NCBI GenBank assembly: GCA_018340375.1
Contig: JAFFJZ010000006.1
Location: 22,202,001 to 22,266,000 of the forward strand
DNA: 64,000 nt
Reading direction: 5' to 3'
Source of the DNA: Gonatopus flavifemur
Lineage: Eukaryota > Arthropoda > Insecta > Hymenoptera > Dryinidae
Shown here: piece by piece, positions 49,501 through 61,107 of the stretch
Numbering within the stretch: position 1 is the first letter of the stretch
Layout of the letters: each line of letters begins with the position of its first letter
Notes under the pieces: model-generated
Databases searched by the model: none
What the model was told of the DNA's origin: nothing
The model's input: only the letters and a program-made list of their open reading frames with translations
Translations under genes and position numbers: made by a program

Positions 49501-52461
49501 AAATCAAAATCATAAACATACATATTCCGTATGTATCCCTTGGAGATATTTGATGATAATAAATGAGAAAGCGGGCAGAGATAGAAAAATATTAAACAAT
49601 TACAACACACGTATGCCAGATTTTACTTGGATAGAAACATTAGAAAACATTGAAATACTATTAGGAAATAAAATTCAAGTTTACGAATAAAATGAAAACA
49701 TCTAATGAGGATCTACCTTTTGTAGCAATCAGGGACTGGAATGTGGTATCATATTATATAAATTATGGCAAAAAAAATGAAAATGTAAGATGTGTGTAGT
49801 GTACTTCTATGGGAATTACACTAAATTGTGAGTAGGGAATATTGGTCGAGTATTCCTTGATTCATTCATTTTTTTCCCTCAATTTTGAATGAAGGAAAAA
49901 AAAGAAAAAACAGAAAGCAGCTCGTGATGAATGTTTGATGATCGATTTAACATTCGTTGAAGACATAAGAGAGAATAAGATAAATAATAAAACACAAAAA
50001 TGAATGTCAACTTATATAAACAACTAATGACTACAGAGGGCGATGCGCGGTATCTGTGAGTCGTTTCCAATAATACCTGGAGGAGGGAAACGATAGCCTG
50101 ATGTTGACCATCGGTTGGATGCTCGCTGAGACTGCTGGGTAGGGACTCATCCATATAATACTCTGTACCCATGAAATCATTAACTCCGAGTATCGGCGAT
50201 GCCGGGCTGCTAACACCGCTACCAGGAATCTCTTGCGATGCTTGTTTTTCATGCTGTTGATGCTGACCGTCGCACATCATGGGCCGTGTCAAAGGGAGCG
50301 AAGAGGAAGAAGGAGTAGGATCAAGAGAGCTCGGTTCTTCGTTGCGACATTTCGAAAGACAATTGGTACAGCAATGATCATGATTTTGATTATGAAGGGA
50401 ATTTGGATGTTCGGCACCATTTTCGGCGCATTCGGTTAACGGGCTCAATTGGGGTTTTTCACTGGCGGTTAGACTAGGGAATTGAAAGGAAGAACCGGGT
50501 TCGCTCGAGGAAGAGGATCGAATCAATGCGGGGTCGAGAGTGGTTCTCGAATTCAAAGGTGATAAATTAGTAGAGGTGGAGGAAGCGGGGGACACGCTTC
50601 GCGAGGCACCAACCTCCAATTGCTTTTGACGAGTCGATTGTTTAGCACCGTCGAACGAGCCGGGCTTCGAATCCAAACCGCCCTGGCCAATCTTCTCAAA
50701 TTCCTCTGTATCCGTCTCGGATTCAAAACCACCCCTGAAATCAATCGATATATCTCATCTTGATTAATCTCGTCCCTTGAATCTCGATGTAACAATATAA
50801 CATACCTATCTGCGAGCATCCTCGTTCTGGCACAATCCGTTTCTTTCGCGGGTTCAATCATGTACATACGTTCTGCCTTATCTTTAGCATTACCACCTTC
50901 TGTCATACTTCCGTCCGTCAGACTTTTTGATAGAAAAAATTGCGTGATACTGTTCAAATCTGGAGTTGAAACGTTGAGCGCTAAATCAGGTAATTGAGTC
51001 TTCAACGTCTCCATATCATCCGCGGTCAACTATAATGAATAACAAAAGAACACAAATAATGAAAATCAGAGCAAAGCTTTCCAATTTGAAGTCACTTACC
51101 TTTGGTAGGGAAGTATCAAAAGATGAGGGTGCTTGAGTAGCGAAGGGCGGAGGAGTATCTTCCAAACCGGGGAACAAGGAACTCAAAAAATGACCATCGA
51201 ACTTGCTTTGAAAATCGCGTCGACGTTCCAGTTCTTCATTATGCACCGTCAACAACTGACACGCGAGATTGCTGGCCCAAATGAGAAAAGCTTGAGAAAA
51301 GGTTCGTCTTCTGACAACTTCCGATACCGCGCTAATGTACATTTCCGGCGTTGTGTGAATTTGTTGAAGTACCTCGAGATGTCGCCGTAATCGCTTCAAA
51401 CTCTCATTGTACATCATCAACTTGTTACCTACTTCGGATATTCGATTTTCCACATACATGACCCACTTCAATCTATGATAAAGATTTGCGGATAGTTCCT
51501 CCTTGGCTTTGGCTATTCGTCGTCGAATATCGCGTAACTGATTGTGGTTTTGCAACATGACAAGCAACTGCCGACGATGAGACGTGCACAAATCGGGTAA
51601 AACACTCGGATCACCTAGATTACTCGCTCTAATTTGATTCTGTTGGAATCCTTGAGCTAATTCTCCTTGCTCGTGAACCAATTGTCTCGATTGGTTCAAA
51701 CGATCTTCAAGATCGGATAATCTCTGATCGATATTGTGGATGTTTTTCATCTGCTTTTTGGTAGCCAATTCGAGAAGATCGTTCACTTCTTCGTTAATAT
51801 AATTCATGAACTTCTCATCGAACTGTTCCAATCCTCGAGAAGATTGATCAGCGACTTGCTCGAGGCTGCTCTGATTATCTTTAGCGGCAATCCAACGTAA
51901 GAGACTGAGAACTTCTTCGTTGGTGATATCGGTACTTCCTGCTTCCGGTGATTCCGGTCGTTCTTCTAGATCGGTACTGGTCGGCTTTTGTGGATCATCA
52001 GCGTTCAATATGCCTTCCGCTTGAGCTCTCAGAGCCGGTAAAATCGGAATTTTAGATAAGGTATTCAAATCCGTATTGAAACTGTAAACAATTCGAAAAC
52101 AGAAGAAACACGTAAATATTTACACGTATTATAAACTTGAAATACAAAAATCGAAAATGGGAATAATTTCACCTTTCGAGCAGTTTCATATGCCCCCGTC
52201 TTTCAGCGAGATATTGAGCGAAATTTTGACGCATCACGTCGACGCTCGACTGGAAAGATTGAGTGATATCTTCAAGATTCGCCACAACGGTGGCCCAGCC
52301 TTGCTGTTGAAGGTGTTGATCGAATACAAGCCTCTCGCAAATTCTAGTTTGTTCACGTGCCAATGCACAGCATCGCTGAGCCAATAGAGCACGTGCAACA
52401 AGAGTTTCATAAGTGGCCGGCATTGCGATCGAAGCATCGATCTGACTTTGAAGATCCACAT
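46452..52461 (-). CDS. Rb1cc1: RB1CC1/FIP200 autophagy scaffold (eight exons, 5' partial)
   Basis: Spliced minus-strand CDS complement(join(46452-46559, 46641-47504, 47581-47880, 47955-48695, 50077-50734, 50806-51029, 51100-52081, 52173-52461)): 4166 nt, 1387 complete residues plus stop. All introns are GT-AG and phases agree. Known: FIP200 is the large scaffold of the ULK1/Atg1 kinase complex. Its N-terminal half dimerises and binds ATG13, a long coiled coil follows, and the C-terminal Claw binds FIR motifs of cargo receptors. Seen: HLQQQGWATVVANLED and VLPDLCTSH in the N-terminal part, a Ser-rich acidic linker, about 500 residues of heptad-like coiled coil, and a Claw with GDVVLVLWDP, TLYFLNSD, QKEYCHAKK and VPQGTKFYRV. 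By recollection of the human protein, about 100 residues are missing at the N-terminus, including the ubiquitin-like fold. That exon is not found up to 64000. Confidence 0.95.
46641..47504 (-). CDS. Rb1cc1: Rb1cc1 exon, coiled coil 3 and start of Claw domain
   Basis: 288 residues after acceptor TTTTCATTCAG. The first part is Leu-heptad coiled coil (RLSRRLEILESDNQRLERE), then a Ser/Thr-rich stretch. From about 46880 down it is the Claw: TCNKGDVVLVLWDPLHRNY, LYFLNSDCIESLNL, QKEYCHAKK. It ends at GTGAGT, phase 0. Confidence 0.96.
47581..47880 (-). CDS. Rb1cc1: Rb1cc1 exon, coiled coil 2
   Basis: 100 residues after acceptor CTTCCTACAG, from RPDVIELVNHEAILAQAKED to LARQNHNDK before GTATGT. Continues the charged coiled coil. 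Phase 0 on both sides. Confidence 0.93.
47955..48695 (-). CDS. Rb1cc1: Rb1cc1 exon, coiled coil 1
   Basis: 247 residues after acceptor TATTTTTACAG, starting ENLGNTRDEVERLRSILKTM. Glu/Arg/Leu-rich with steady heptad spacing over almost its whole length. It ends with a short Ser patch, ERSPSDSSLEKIE, before GTGAGA. Phase 0 on both sides. Confidence 0.95.
49100..49144 (-). repeat. Duplicated acceptor-like segment, copy 1
   Basis: On the minus strand it reads TTTGATTTATTTTTCAG followed by GATAGCTGCCGTCGCACTCG. Copy 2 at 49465-49508 differs by one substitution in the downstream part and one indel in the T tract. Weaker similarity extends about 40 bases further upstream of the AG. Confidence 0.8.
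49465..49508 (-). repeat. Duplicated acceptor-like segment, copy 2
   Basis: Partner of the copy at 49100-49144, same orientation, 365 bases apart. Same T-rich tract and CAG, with the putative exon start at 49492. Confidence 0.8.
50077..50734 (-). CDS. Rb1cc1: Rb1cc1 exon, Ser-rich linker
   Basis: 658 nt after acceptor ATTGATTTCAG; the frame is GGFESETDTEEFEKIGQGG, not the longer-looking frame that overlaps it. The content is Ser/Pro/Thr-rich and probably disordered, with a small Cys/His cluster (HDHCCTNCLSKC) that might bind metal; this is unconfirmed. It ends HQAIVSLLQ before GTATTA, phase 0. Confidence 0.9.
50806..51029 (-). CDS. Rb1cc1: Rb1cc1 exon
   Basis: 224 nt after acceptor TTCATTATAG; reads LTADDMETLKTQLPDLALNV and ends ARTRMLAD plus AG before GTATGT (phase 2). 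No named domain; it links the helical region to the Ser-rich linker. The split codon gives Arg and runs in frame into the next exon. Confidence 0.9.
51100..52081 (-). CDS. Rb1cc1: Rb1cc1 exon, N-terminal helical dimerisation region
   Basis: 982 nt; starts with the third base of the split Ser codon, then FNTDLNTLSKIPILPALRAQ. Conserved blocks include LVHEQGELAQGF, VLPDLCTSHRRQLLVMLQNH, NLYHRLKWV and EVVRRRTF, all recognisable in vertebrate FIP200. The last codons are SLPK before GTAAGT. In known structures this part forms the C-shaped N-terminal dimer that holds ATG13 and ATG101. Confidence 0.95.
52173..52461 (-). CDS. Rb1cc1: Rb1cc1 first exon in the window
   Basis: Acceptor TTGTTACAG at 52462-52470; the exon begins with the last two bases of a codon, then VDLQSQIDASIAMPATYETLV, and ends LLE plus AG of a split Ser codon before GTGAAA. 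HLQQQGWATVVANLED matches the conserved region of the animal protein that follows the ubiquitin-like domain. The phase shows that a further 5' coding exon must exist. Confidence 0.92.
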
Positions 52462-55400
52462 CTGTAACAAAGTTGATTTTCAAATATATTACAACCATTT
52501 TATTTCGGAATACGATATATCTATTCATCATTGGTATCTCTGGATCAAGAATTCGGAACTTAAAAATTGAATGGCATAGGATGTTCAAAAATTCGACACT
52601 GAAATCGTGCATACAAGTTTGAAAAAAAAAACTTTCTCTACGAATGTTTGCGATTGATCGACGATGAGACTACTCGCCAACGTGATCTTGGCACGCGATG
52701 AAATTCAAGGTTGCGGATCCAACTAGTTTCGTTTCGGTACTGTTACCTTACTCCTCTTACGTTAAATCAAATCTCACAGATAATCGTTAATCATATTATA
52801 TACATTGACTTATTATCCGCTTGATTCATTGCTATTTACGCGTTAAAAACAAGAAGTAGTATCGAAAGGGGATAACAGAACTGTGGAAGGAGTAGAGCTA
52901 CTTTCTTTCTTATAATTATCAACATTGAGGGTGTGAGTTTCTGTTTTCGTATGCTAATCCCCCCTCGAGACATCGCGTAACACATGAGGGATAAAAATAT
53001 AAATTCTTAGTTACATTTGATATCGCGTGTCTCGAAATTGAATGGGGCAGGCAGCTTTCTAGCCGAGGAATCCTAGGAAATGAAATCGATACATCAAACT
53101 CGTTCGATGCGCGTCGACATAATAGACTTTACCGTCTGATTTGGTCGAAACGAAGAGTCATTCGAATGTAATCGCTTCGAAAGATAAAATATACGACTTT
53201 TCAGGTAAATATTATGTCTCCAAGTGTCTTCGAATACGTGTCATTGATCGGAACAATATGCGCATCAACTTTTGTAAATGCATATGCATATGTGTTCCCC
53301 CAAGGAACGTCGGTTCATGTCGGATGCAAGAGGTCTTGCTCCAGCGTCCACGACCGACTGACCCTCTGTTACTTTGCAAATCGTGAACGATAATGATCTT
53401 TTATCAACGTTCGTCTATGAGAATTCTCTATTATCGATTACTATCATGTTCCGCGTCGACACAATTTTCAATGAAAGTGAGAAAGTCGAATGAAAATCAT
53501 TCCGAGATTGATTATTCTATCCCGTTGGGTTATCAATGAACGATTAGAACTGTCTGTAAATTGTTAAAAAGGAAGACGAAAAATTGTCTTCTCTGTTCTT
53601 TTGAATTTCATTTTTATTCGTTAGAAACCGAGGAATACGATGATGATTTTAAAATCTACTACTTTGCATGGGTAAAGTAAATTCCCAAAAAATCAATTCA
53701 AGTTGCAATTGTTTGACTAGTTCAATCGACTGACTGTGGCTTCTTATAAAACTGGCAAAGATTGGATCATTCGGAGTGCAAAAATCAAGTTAATGAAGAA
53801 ATATCCATTTATAACGTGTAATACATTGGATTACGTTAGAATTTTCTGTAGTTAAATTCACCTTGAGTGAAGATTTAGGGGACTTGAACAAAGAAATTAA
53901 GGGATTTGGCACACAAAAAAAAAGATAATTAATTCAAATGTAACAGGATTATGATCTTAAAAGTTATCGCATGGAGAATTAGGTATAGTTAATGAATGAA
54001 CTGTATGATGAGAACCAAAAGATCTCAATGTAGCGGACTAAATTCCCAGAATATCTTAACTTGGCCTAACGCGCTCTCCTTTCTAATAATAAACTTTAAT
54101 CGTGTATGTGTACGTACATGTATGTATTTAAACTGTGAATTTATGTCAAAGGTGTAGGTGAATGAGCTGATTACGACACGGGTTCGTTGAACTATTTTCG
54201 AGAAGTTCGGATGAATACATTTTGATTGCAAAATTATACCTTTCTAAGTTTCGAAAAACAAATTACAGGATTGAAAGGAATTCATGAAACGCGAGAGATG
54301 GGTTCCTTTTGATACGATCAATCTCTCCATATGATCACGAGAATATATTCTCAAAAAAAAAAACTCCAGAATAAACTGCACGTGCGAATTCGATAATTCA
54401 GCTTCATGGATCAAAAGTTGTTACCAGTCGTCACTCCTTCAACTTGAATTGATGACTGCTAGTACCCAGAATGAAGCACGAATGTTGAGGACAATTTGAC
54501 ACTTACTCATAGAAATTCACGAGTCATTCACGTGCAGTTAAGAACAATTTATGAATGAAAATGCTCTCCTCACTGACATATATTTATTCATTTCAACGCT
54601 ATTATCTAATTCTTTTCTTTTCGAATCTTTTGCTCAAGACAAGTTTATTTGAAATGAAATGAGGTCGAGCTTTAACGAAGCGATACGTACAAAAGGAGAA
54701 AGTCAAATAGCTTTCAACTTTATCGGTTCTTCTATTTTTTTTATAGACATAATCGCGAATAACTGTGTTTGTATGCAAATACATATTCCGTGAATGCGAT
54801 GTGCATAATGAAACACATATGCCGCTCTCTTTCTCCTCGATAACCTCCAAACCCTTTTACGTTCGAAAGTTTATACATCATCTAATCCAGACTCGACATA
54901 TCGTAGTATAGATAATTAAAGTGAGAAAGAAGGAAGCAGTATGAATCGAATTTACTATTGCCTCGTATAAAACGCAACTTCGTTTGTACGACGAATCGAT
55001 AAATATAACGATTAGAAGAAGAATTCTTGTTGCGTAAGGTTCTCGATTTTTTCTATTCGCGTTTCTCAAATTGAAAGAATTGCAGGACTCCACGAAGATT
55101 GCTTTTCCAATTAAAAGAGATGAACAAAAGAAAGGCATCCTTACAAACCCCTTTTTCCATTATCCTTGAACCAAAGGAGCCACAACTCGAAAAATCATTT
55201 AAAACATAAAAAAAAAGGTCTTACGTCGCAGTCAAACGATTGGCAGTAAAATTACAATAAATCGAGCGAGGAGAGGAGATAAAAGCGAATAGAAAAGGAG
55301 AAAAAAATCACGTGAGTGTCAACCCTGAATGAAGTCGTTTGTTGACAACGACAACACAAATACAAAATATTGCGCAGCTTTGGAAAAGAATCATAGAAGA

Positions 55401-56714
55401 AACTCTAGTCACATGCGTAATAACATTATTTAGTCAATCAAGGCGTAGTAAAGAAACTTGCAATGAATATTTTTACATTCGAATGAGGAAAGCAACCACC
55501 ACGATATTTCTACGAATCATTGTTTTTCTTCAACTTCGATTCTATCCAATTCATATTTCAGGCCGATGAATTATTTCCTCATTCCACTTCTCGAGCCAAG
55601 AAAATGCAGTACACATTTACGCCAATAAAAAGAATTATAGGATTTCTATGCGGCAGGCATACAAGGATTCTTCCTTTTTTTATCATGATGAATCCTATTA
55701 TGATTCTTCGACACATTATGATGAAATATGATACTCCGGATACTAAAATTCAATTTCTGTGCATATATAGGAAAGAACAGAACCAAGACCAGCAGCAGAA
55801 CAATAGGATTGCGTACAAAGTCAAACACTTTCCTTTCCAAGTGCGATAAAATACTCTGTACGCTATGAGGTGCATTAACATCGTGTCTCATATATATAAT
55901 ACGTGTAGTTTACACATTCAAATCACGTGCACCTATACATCCATGAAAATGTTATCGTTAGTCTATATAACTGCATAAGTTGCACGAGGCGCACGTGGCT
56001 TTTCTTATCGATTGTGTGGGTCTTTTTACCTCGAAGCATCGAGGAGGCACTGTAAAAATTCAAGTCTCGAGTGGATCAGAGACTTTGTCTGGGGGACAAG
56101 TAAGTGGAATGAACAGCCCGAAATAGGAATACATGATACAACAATATTGAAATCGTAGGCCGAATATCATCAAAGTCGTGCATGAAGGTGATATCAACTA
56201 TCTTGCTATGGTAACGAGAATCGTGTCAACGAAGTAAGCAAGATTTCAAGATTGATAATCGAATAAGAGGTTTTGTAAATTCCAAAGCACTTGTGTAGGT
56301 GTGCTATTTCACGATGAAGCCCCTTTATATCTAATCTAAAGGAAATTTCCAAGTTGAGGAACATTTAATTTAAATGATTAAAAATTCAAAATTTCATGAA
56401 TCTTCCCTGCAAAGTGATTCCCTCTCATCTTAATCCTGCAATATTCCATACAGAATTTCCTGTGCCAAATATACACGTTCGTACATTGTCATACGTCATT
56501 ATGCGGAATATATTTTGAGTTTAATATCAATATTTTCCAACTCGAATACGTTCTTGGCACGGAAACAGTGATTGAAGATCGCATGACATGATTTAATTAA
56601 GTATTCCAATCTATTCCTTGTAGATTCTCTTACAACAATAATCTTTGTTAAAACATGTTCAAGCGCACTTTCGCCCCAATGTGATTCTCTTAGCTCTAAA
56701 TATGGGGGGAGTTC
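52462..56714. other. No exon seen; probably 5' intron of Rb1cc1
   Basis: The first in-window Rb1cc1 exon requires an upstream coding exon, but no stretch here reads as the ubiquitin-like N-terminus (no YSAGTDTNP-like string). Only short, unrecognised frames. Confidence 0.5.
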
Positions 56715-56770
56715 TGCTCTCTGAAATTTTTAGAGTGAGATTTCACTCTTTAACCAGACAAAAGTAAATT
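56715..56770. repeat. GAGTGAAA-type dispersed repeat, right-hand copy
   Basis: AGAGTGAGATTTCACTCTTT followed by AACCAGACAAAAGTAAA matches the reverse complement of 18055-18105. Confidence 0.65.
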
Positions 56771-58032
56771 TGTCGAAATTTTCATCGAAAATTTTCTCCA
56801 ATTTTACCTGATGATGATATAGTTAACGTGAGAACCCAGTCATTCGAGAATGAATTGAAAGTCTATCAATCTATTTTATAAAAACAAGATAATTTCGATC
56901 GAGGGAGAATAAAAGGTTCGTGGCAACTAGCTGGAACAAAGAATTTTAATGACTTTCCTTTTTCACAGTAGAAATCGATAAACCTATCCCTCGTTCTCGG
57001 CGATATCTACAAAAGAACCGAAGTCTCTCCCTGGGTATTTCTTCATTTGAATAACAACGACAGCAATATTTCTATCTTCCGAGTTTACATACTTCATCTG
57101 CATCGTGAAAGTTTGATACTCAAGCGGATCTAGGAGAGTTTCAGGGGTCGTGGAAAACTGGGCGTGCGCCATCTGATAGTGTTAACGTATGTTTGTACGT
57201 ACGTATATGTACACATACACGGACAAATAGGCCGTGCTCGTGATCTCAAGAGAGTTAATACACGAACAAACATCATCGGTATAGAATCGACTCGCTTGCG
57301 ACCTCGTTCGCACGGTGATTGCACGACTCTTACACTGCCAGTATCTATATTTATGCGCTTCAAAATTTATTTGTGTTAGAGAGAGATTGATAAATTTATG
57401 CATGTTCTTTTGTACGTATCCATGTAAAGGAGAGTAAATGTAAATGCACGCGTTCTAAAATACGGTAACAGGGTGTAAACGGTATGGGGCAATAATCAAA
57501 GATCGCAGCCGTGTGTGAGTTTCAACTGCCGAGTATTCTTTATTTTAAGATTTTTATCCTTGAGTTTTACGCAGCGTACGTCGCAGCATTGTATCATCGT
57601 CGAGTAATACCATACTTCCAAATTGAAAAATGATTAATTATTTCGCTACCGAAAGGTTACGGTTGAGAGACAAGATCATCGATGATATATGAAATATCGC
57701 TCATCTTCCGTCTAGACGGATATTCTTTGCGCTCTGATTTCAGTATCTAATTTCGTACATTTGTTTATTTTGTCCATCCATCAATCTCTTATCCTCGAAT
57801 TAAAACAAGATACCCTACTTTATGGAATGAAATTTGATTTTCTCATCTGTGACATTATTCTTTTATGGATTTATTATAGTCGCACTCGGCGTTTTGTGTC
57901 GTGAAACTTTGCGATTCTACGAGATATCGATGTTTATCGGTACATAAAAAAAAATTATGATATTCGACTCATCGATCTTATATTGTTGTACGATAAAATT
58001 GTACCACACCTTCTTTTTTTCTCTTCAACTAC

Positions 58033-58034
<2 letters not shown>
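56771..58034. other. No gene supported
   Basis: A minus-strand frame of 62 codons from ATG (56984-57172) has ordinary-looking codon use but no homologue I recognise and no clear partner exons. The rest shows nothing. Confidence 0.4.

Positions 58035-58064
<30 letters not shown>
58035..58064. repeat. CA dinucleotide microsatellite
   Basis: Pure (CA)n of about 15 units. Confidence 0.95.
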
Positions 58065-58070
<6 letters not shown>

Positions 58071-58548
58071 TGGAGCAAATCCTGAAAAAAATCAACACGA
58101 GAGCTTATTCAATCTCACGAAGTCCGTTATTGCGATACTCGATGAACTTGATTATCACTATTTGAACAACTCAGCAAAAATCAATAGAAAATGTGAAATA
58201 TAATTCACGAGGTCGATTCGATTATTTTAATTCTCTACGCAATATTTTTTACATTATTTTCCTTACGTACTGGGAGAAAAAACACGGTAATATGCGAGCG
58301 TGATACACACACTATCATTGTGATAACCCCTCGCTTTTCATGCTAACAATATTATTATCAATGTTGTATATATGCACCGGCAACGATTACTTCGACTATA
58401 CGAGTTATGAAAAGCTTTTTTTTCTCTGTACAAAAATGAAGGTTTTATTTCTATTGAACTACTGATTTTTCAAAAACCCTCACTGTGAGAAATAATCGCG
58501 ATTCTCATGTGTGTAGTCACTGAAACAATGAATTCATCATAAATTCTG

Positions 58549-58774
58549 CACTGAGGGAAAAAAGTCATTGAGGCAAGATAATATTTCATCCAAAGGTATC
58601 TATAAAATATTTCTTCGAACCAAATAAATGTTATTCCAATGAATGAAATGGTTATTCGTCGCATGGAGTGTTTCATCAAGTGAAAAACCATTTCATCCAT
58701 TGATCTAAAGAAATATTTTATAAATACCATTGGATGAAATATTTTCTTGTCTCAATAATTTTGTTCCCTCAGTG
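58549..58774. mobile_element. Foldback/MITE-like element, 226 bp
   Basis: Ends CACTGAGGGAA on both sides (inverted). Arms pair nearly throughout: AATATTTCATCCAAAGGTAT near 58580 with the complement of ATACCATTGGATGAAATATT near 58725, then TATAAAATATTTCTT with AAGAAATATTTTATA-like sequence. No coding capacity. Confidence 0.8.
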
Positions 58775-58949
58775 TGAACTTCTCTGTTTACAGAGGTGGC
58801 TTAGAATTCAAAAAAATATACTAAGAAACATTCCATAGGATTCGATATCTCCATTAATGCAGAAATAAAGAATAAAACAAAAACTATGATGATTGTTACA
58901 ATAGATAACAAAAACCTTCCTTTATCACAGTAAAAAAATAATAAGCTAT

Positions 58950-59187
58950 CATCTGGATAGTCTTTTAGCGGCAACAGCGAGAAATGTATCTTCCACAGCT
59001 AAAATTTGATAACTAAATTATTTGGCTATCCAAATATCATTCACAAAACCTGCGCAGTCACAGTTACGATTTTCTACTGTAGTAGCTAAGAAAAAATATT
59101 CATAGCTGCAATGATTTTAGTCGTGGCAGGGAGAAAAGGGTGCTAAAAAAGATTGAGTAGCTGCTACAATTTTTAGTCTACTTCACT
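58950..59187. repeat. MITE-like element, family A, second copy
   Basis: Shares with 1604-1850 the block TTAGCGGCAACAGCGAGAAAT near the left end (written here as this copy's version) and AAGGGTGCTAAAAAAG with GAGTAGCTGCTACAA at the right end. The left terminus is eroded. Confidence 0.55.
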
Positions 59188-61004
59188 CCTCCTTTTGGAT
59201 TGCTTTTATTTGGTATTGTAGTGAAATTTAAGCAATTTTTCATTTTGTACTCCATTGAAAACCTATACGGAACATATGTCTCAATTATTGAAATCATAAT
59301 TAAATTATTATATTTAATGAGCTTTCAATTCGAAATGAATTTAGTTTCTTGAAGATTGCGTCCTAATTTCATTTTAGTCTATTTTTGCCCGGCTGTGTGT
59401 ATGATAAAATCAAACAGAAACAAAGTCTGTTCTTGGCGCGACTGGAGGATAAAATCAGACCGAAATAAAGACTTTTTTATCCACTTCATTGGGGAAAATT
59501 ATGGACAAAAACGAATGAAAATTTCTACAAGAAGTAGAATAAAAACAATAGTTAAGGAGGATAAGTATAACTGAAAGCCACTCAATGAATTTCTTAAATC
59601 AAATTCCCTCAAAGAGCCATCCTTTTTGCACAAATCCAATATAAAGCATACTCGTTTCATACTTCTGAAAACGTACATTTACTTTTCTCCACGCGATTAT
59701 CATTCGGTAGCGTAAAAAATGAAGGAACTTTCTCAAATAAATAATCATGTATTGCATCATCGGAGAAACGTGAAAAGTAGTCAAAAAGAACGAAGAACCG
59801 ATTACGAAGGTCGGGTGGTGATACTTGTTACTGCGGCAATTCTATCATCATACGGTTAGAGCTGAATTACCTCGTCTTGTCGGCTTTAAATTAAAGCGTC
59901 CCTCATCGTACCGTTAACTCTGCGTGTGCTGTGTATAAAAGAAAGGAGAAAAAATAGACAAGTCGAAGAAAAAAGAAGTTGGTTAGGTCGCTTATCGAGC
60001 TGCTGGTGCTTTGTTCCTTACACATACGTACGTAATATCCATGTACACGCATGAACAGTACGGGGTCCTTTGCCCCGTTGTTCGGACACTCTTCGCTCGA
60101 ATAAATATTGGTTTAGTTTAATCATTTTAAAAAAACGTTTTTTTTTCTCTTCTGTCCAGCAATTTGTTATTGAGTATTTTGTATATTTCAACGAAAATGT
60201 AATCGAGACCTCACGTGAACGATATAATATAATTGTTAAATAGTCTCTGCAGTGTACTTTTTCTTTCGACGTCGCAATGCAACTATTACTTAATAGAGAA
60301 TCTCTCACACGTTTTTCATGAGACTTTTGCTTCGTTGGGTTGAATCTTGGAGGAAGAAACGTACAAAATGTAATTGAAATATCAAGTACGTTAAAGAAAA
60401 TATTATTGAAATAACAATAACCGCTTCTTATTCCACTTGAATAAACTTGAAACGTTGACGTGACACACTTCGCGATCGAATCATACTTATTTTTTTTTCG
60501 TTCCAATTGATTAACTTGTACGGAATAAACGATCAGCTGATTCGAAATAACAACCGGTTTTTCATATTTAACCATAAGGTTTTCGATCCTCGATAGAGCG
60601 TAAAGATAAAATCATCGCCACGTTTAATTTGTTCGCATCTAGATGTGAGAATTGATATTTTATAGGATTTGGAGCATGAAAATTATTATACCAGGGAGAT
60701 TGTTTTGAATCCATTCAATGTCAATTTTTAACTTATTGTAAAGACGATAAAGTTTGTCATGATTTCGATAAATGTGTCGTGTATGATCGATGAAGCGACA
60801 CCACCCAAGTCACGCGCGAGTATACTCCATGTTCATTCCATGTTCTACGAAACTTCTCAGCGCTCTGAATGTCCTATGCATGGGTCATGAATATTCTCAG
60901 CATGTGTTACTAGAACACGTTCGTATTTATCTAGATTGGAATATTCCTTTATTGTTCAAAGAGGATGTGAAAACTCGGTTCTCCAGGTTGACTTTGAAAT
61001 TTTT

Positions 61005-61107
61005 AGTTTATTTGTCCTGCTCTGTCCAAAAAATATTTCTTTGGGATTAACAAAATATGCAGTTACCTCGAGTATTGAATATTCTCTGGAAGCAGGACAA
61101 ATAAATA
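61005..61107. repeat. Short inverted repeat (hairpin)
   Basis: TTTATTTGTCCTGCT near 61007 and AGCAGGACAAATAAA near 61092, about 70 bases apart. May be the remains of an element; too short to class. Confidence 0.5.

Larger units (their letters stand above)
48696..50076 (-). other. Rb1cc1 intron with duplicated segment
   Basis: 1381 bp, GT-AG, phase 0, much longer than the other introns of the gene (71-90 bp, and 1.38 kb here). It contains two copies of a 44-45 bp segment (49100-49144 and 49465-49508) that look like 3' splice sites on the minus strand. Otherwise AT-rich with no clear exon. Confidence 0.85.

Noticed and set aside
50553..50734. Alternative frame continuing past the exon boundary at 50806 into 50734-50553
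   Set aside because: Reading through the intron shifts frame; the spliced frame gives GGFESETDTEEFEK and fits phase 2, while the read-through frame ends at a stop.
56984..57172. 62-codon minus-strand frame from ATG with ordinary codon use
   Set aside because: Considered as an Rb1cc1 5' exon, but it does not resemble the ubiquitin-like N-terminus, ends in a stop and has no identified partner; too short to call.
60018..60575. 185-codon minus-strand open frame
   Set aside because: No recognisable domain, runs through T-rich tracts, and no splice partners or conserved motif; likely chance.
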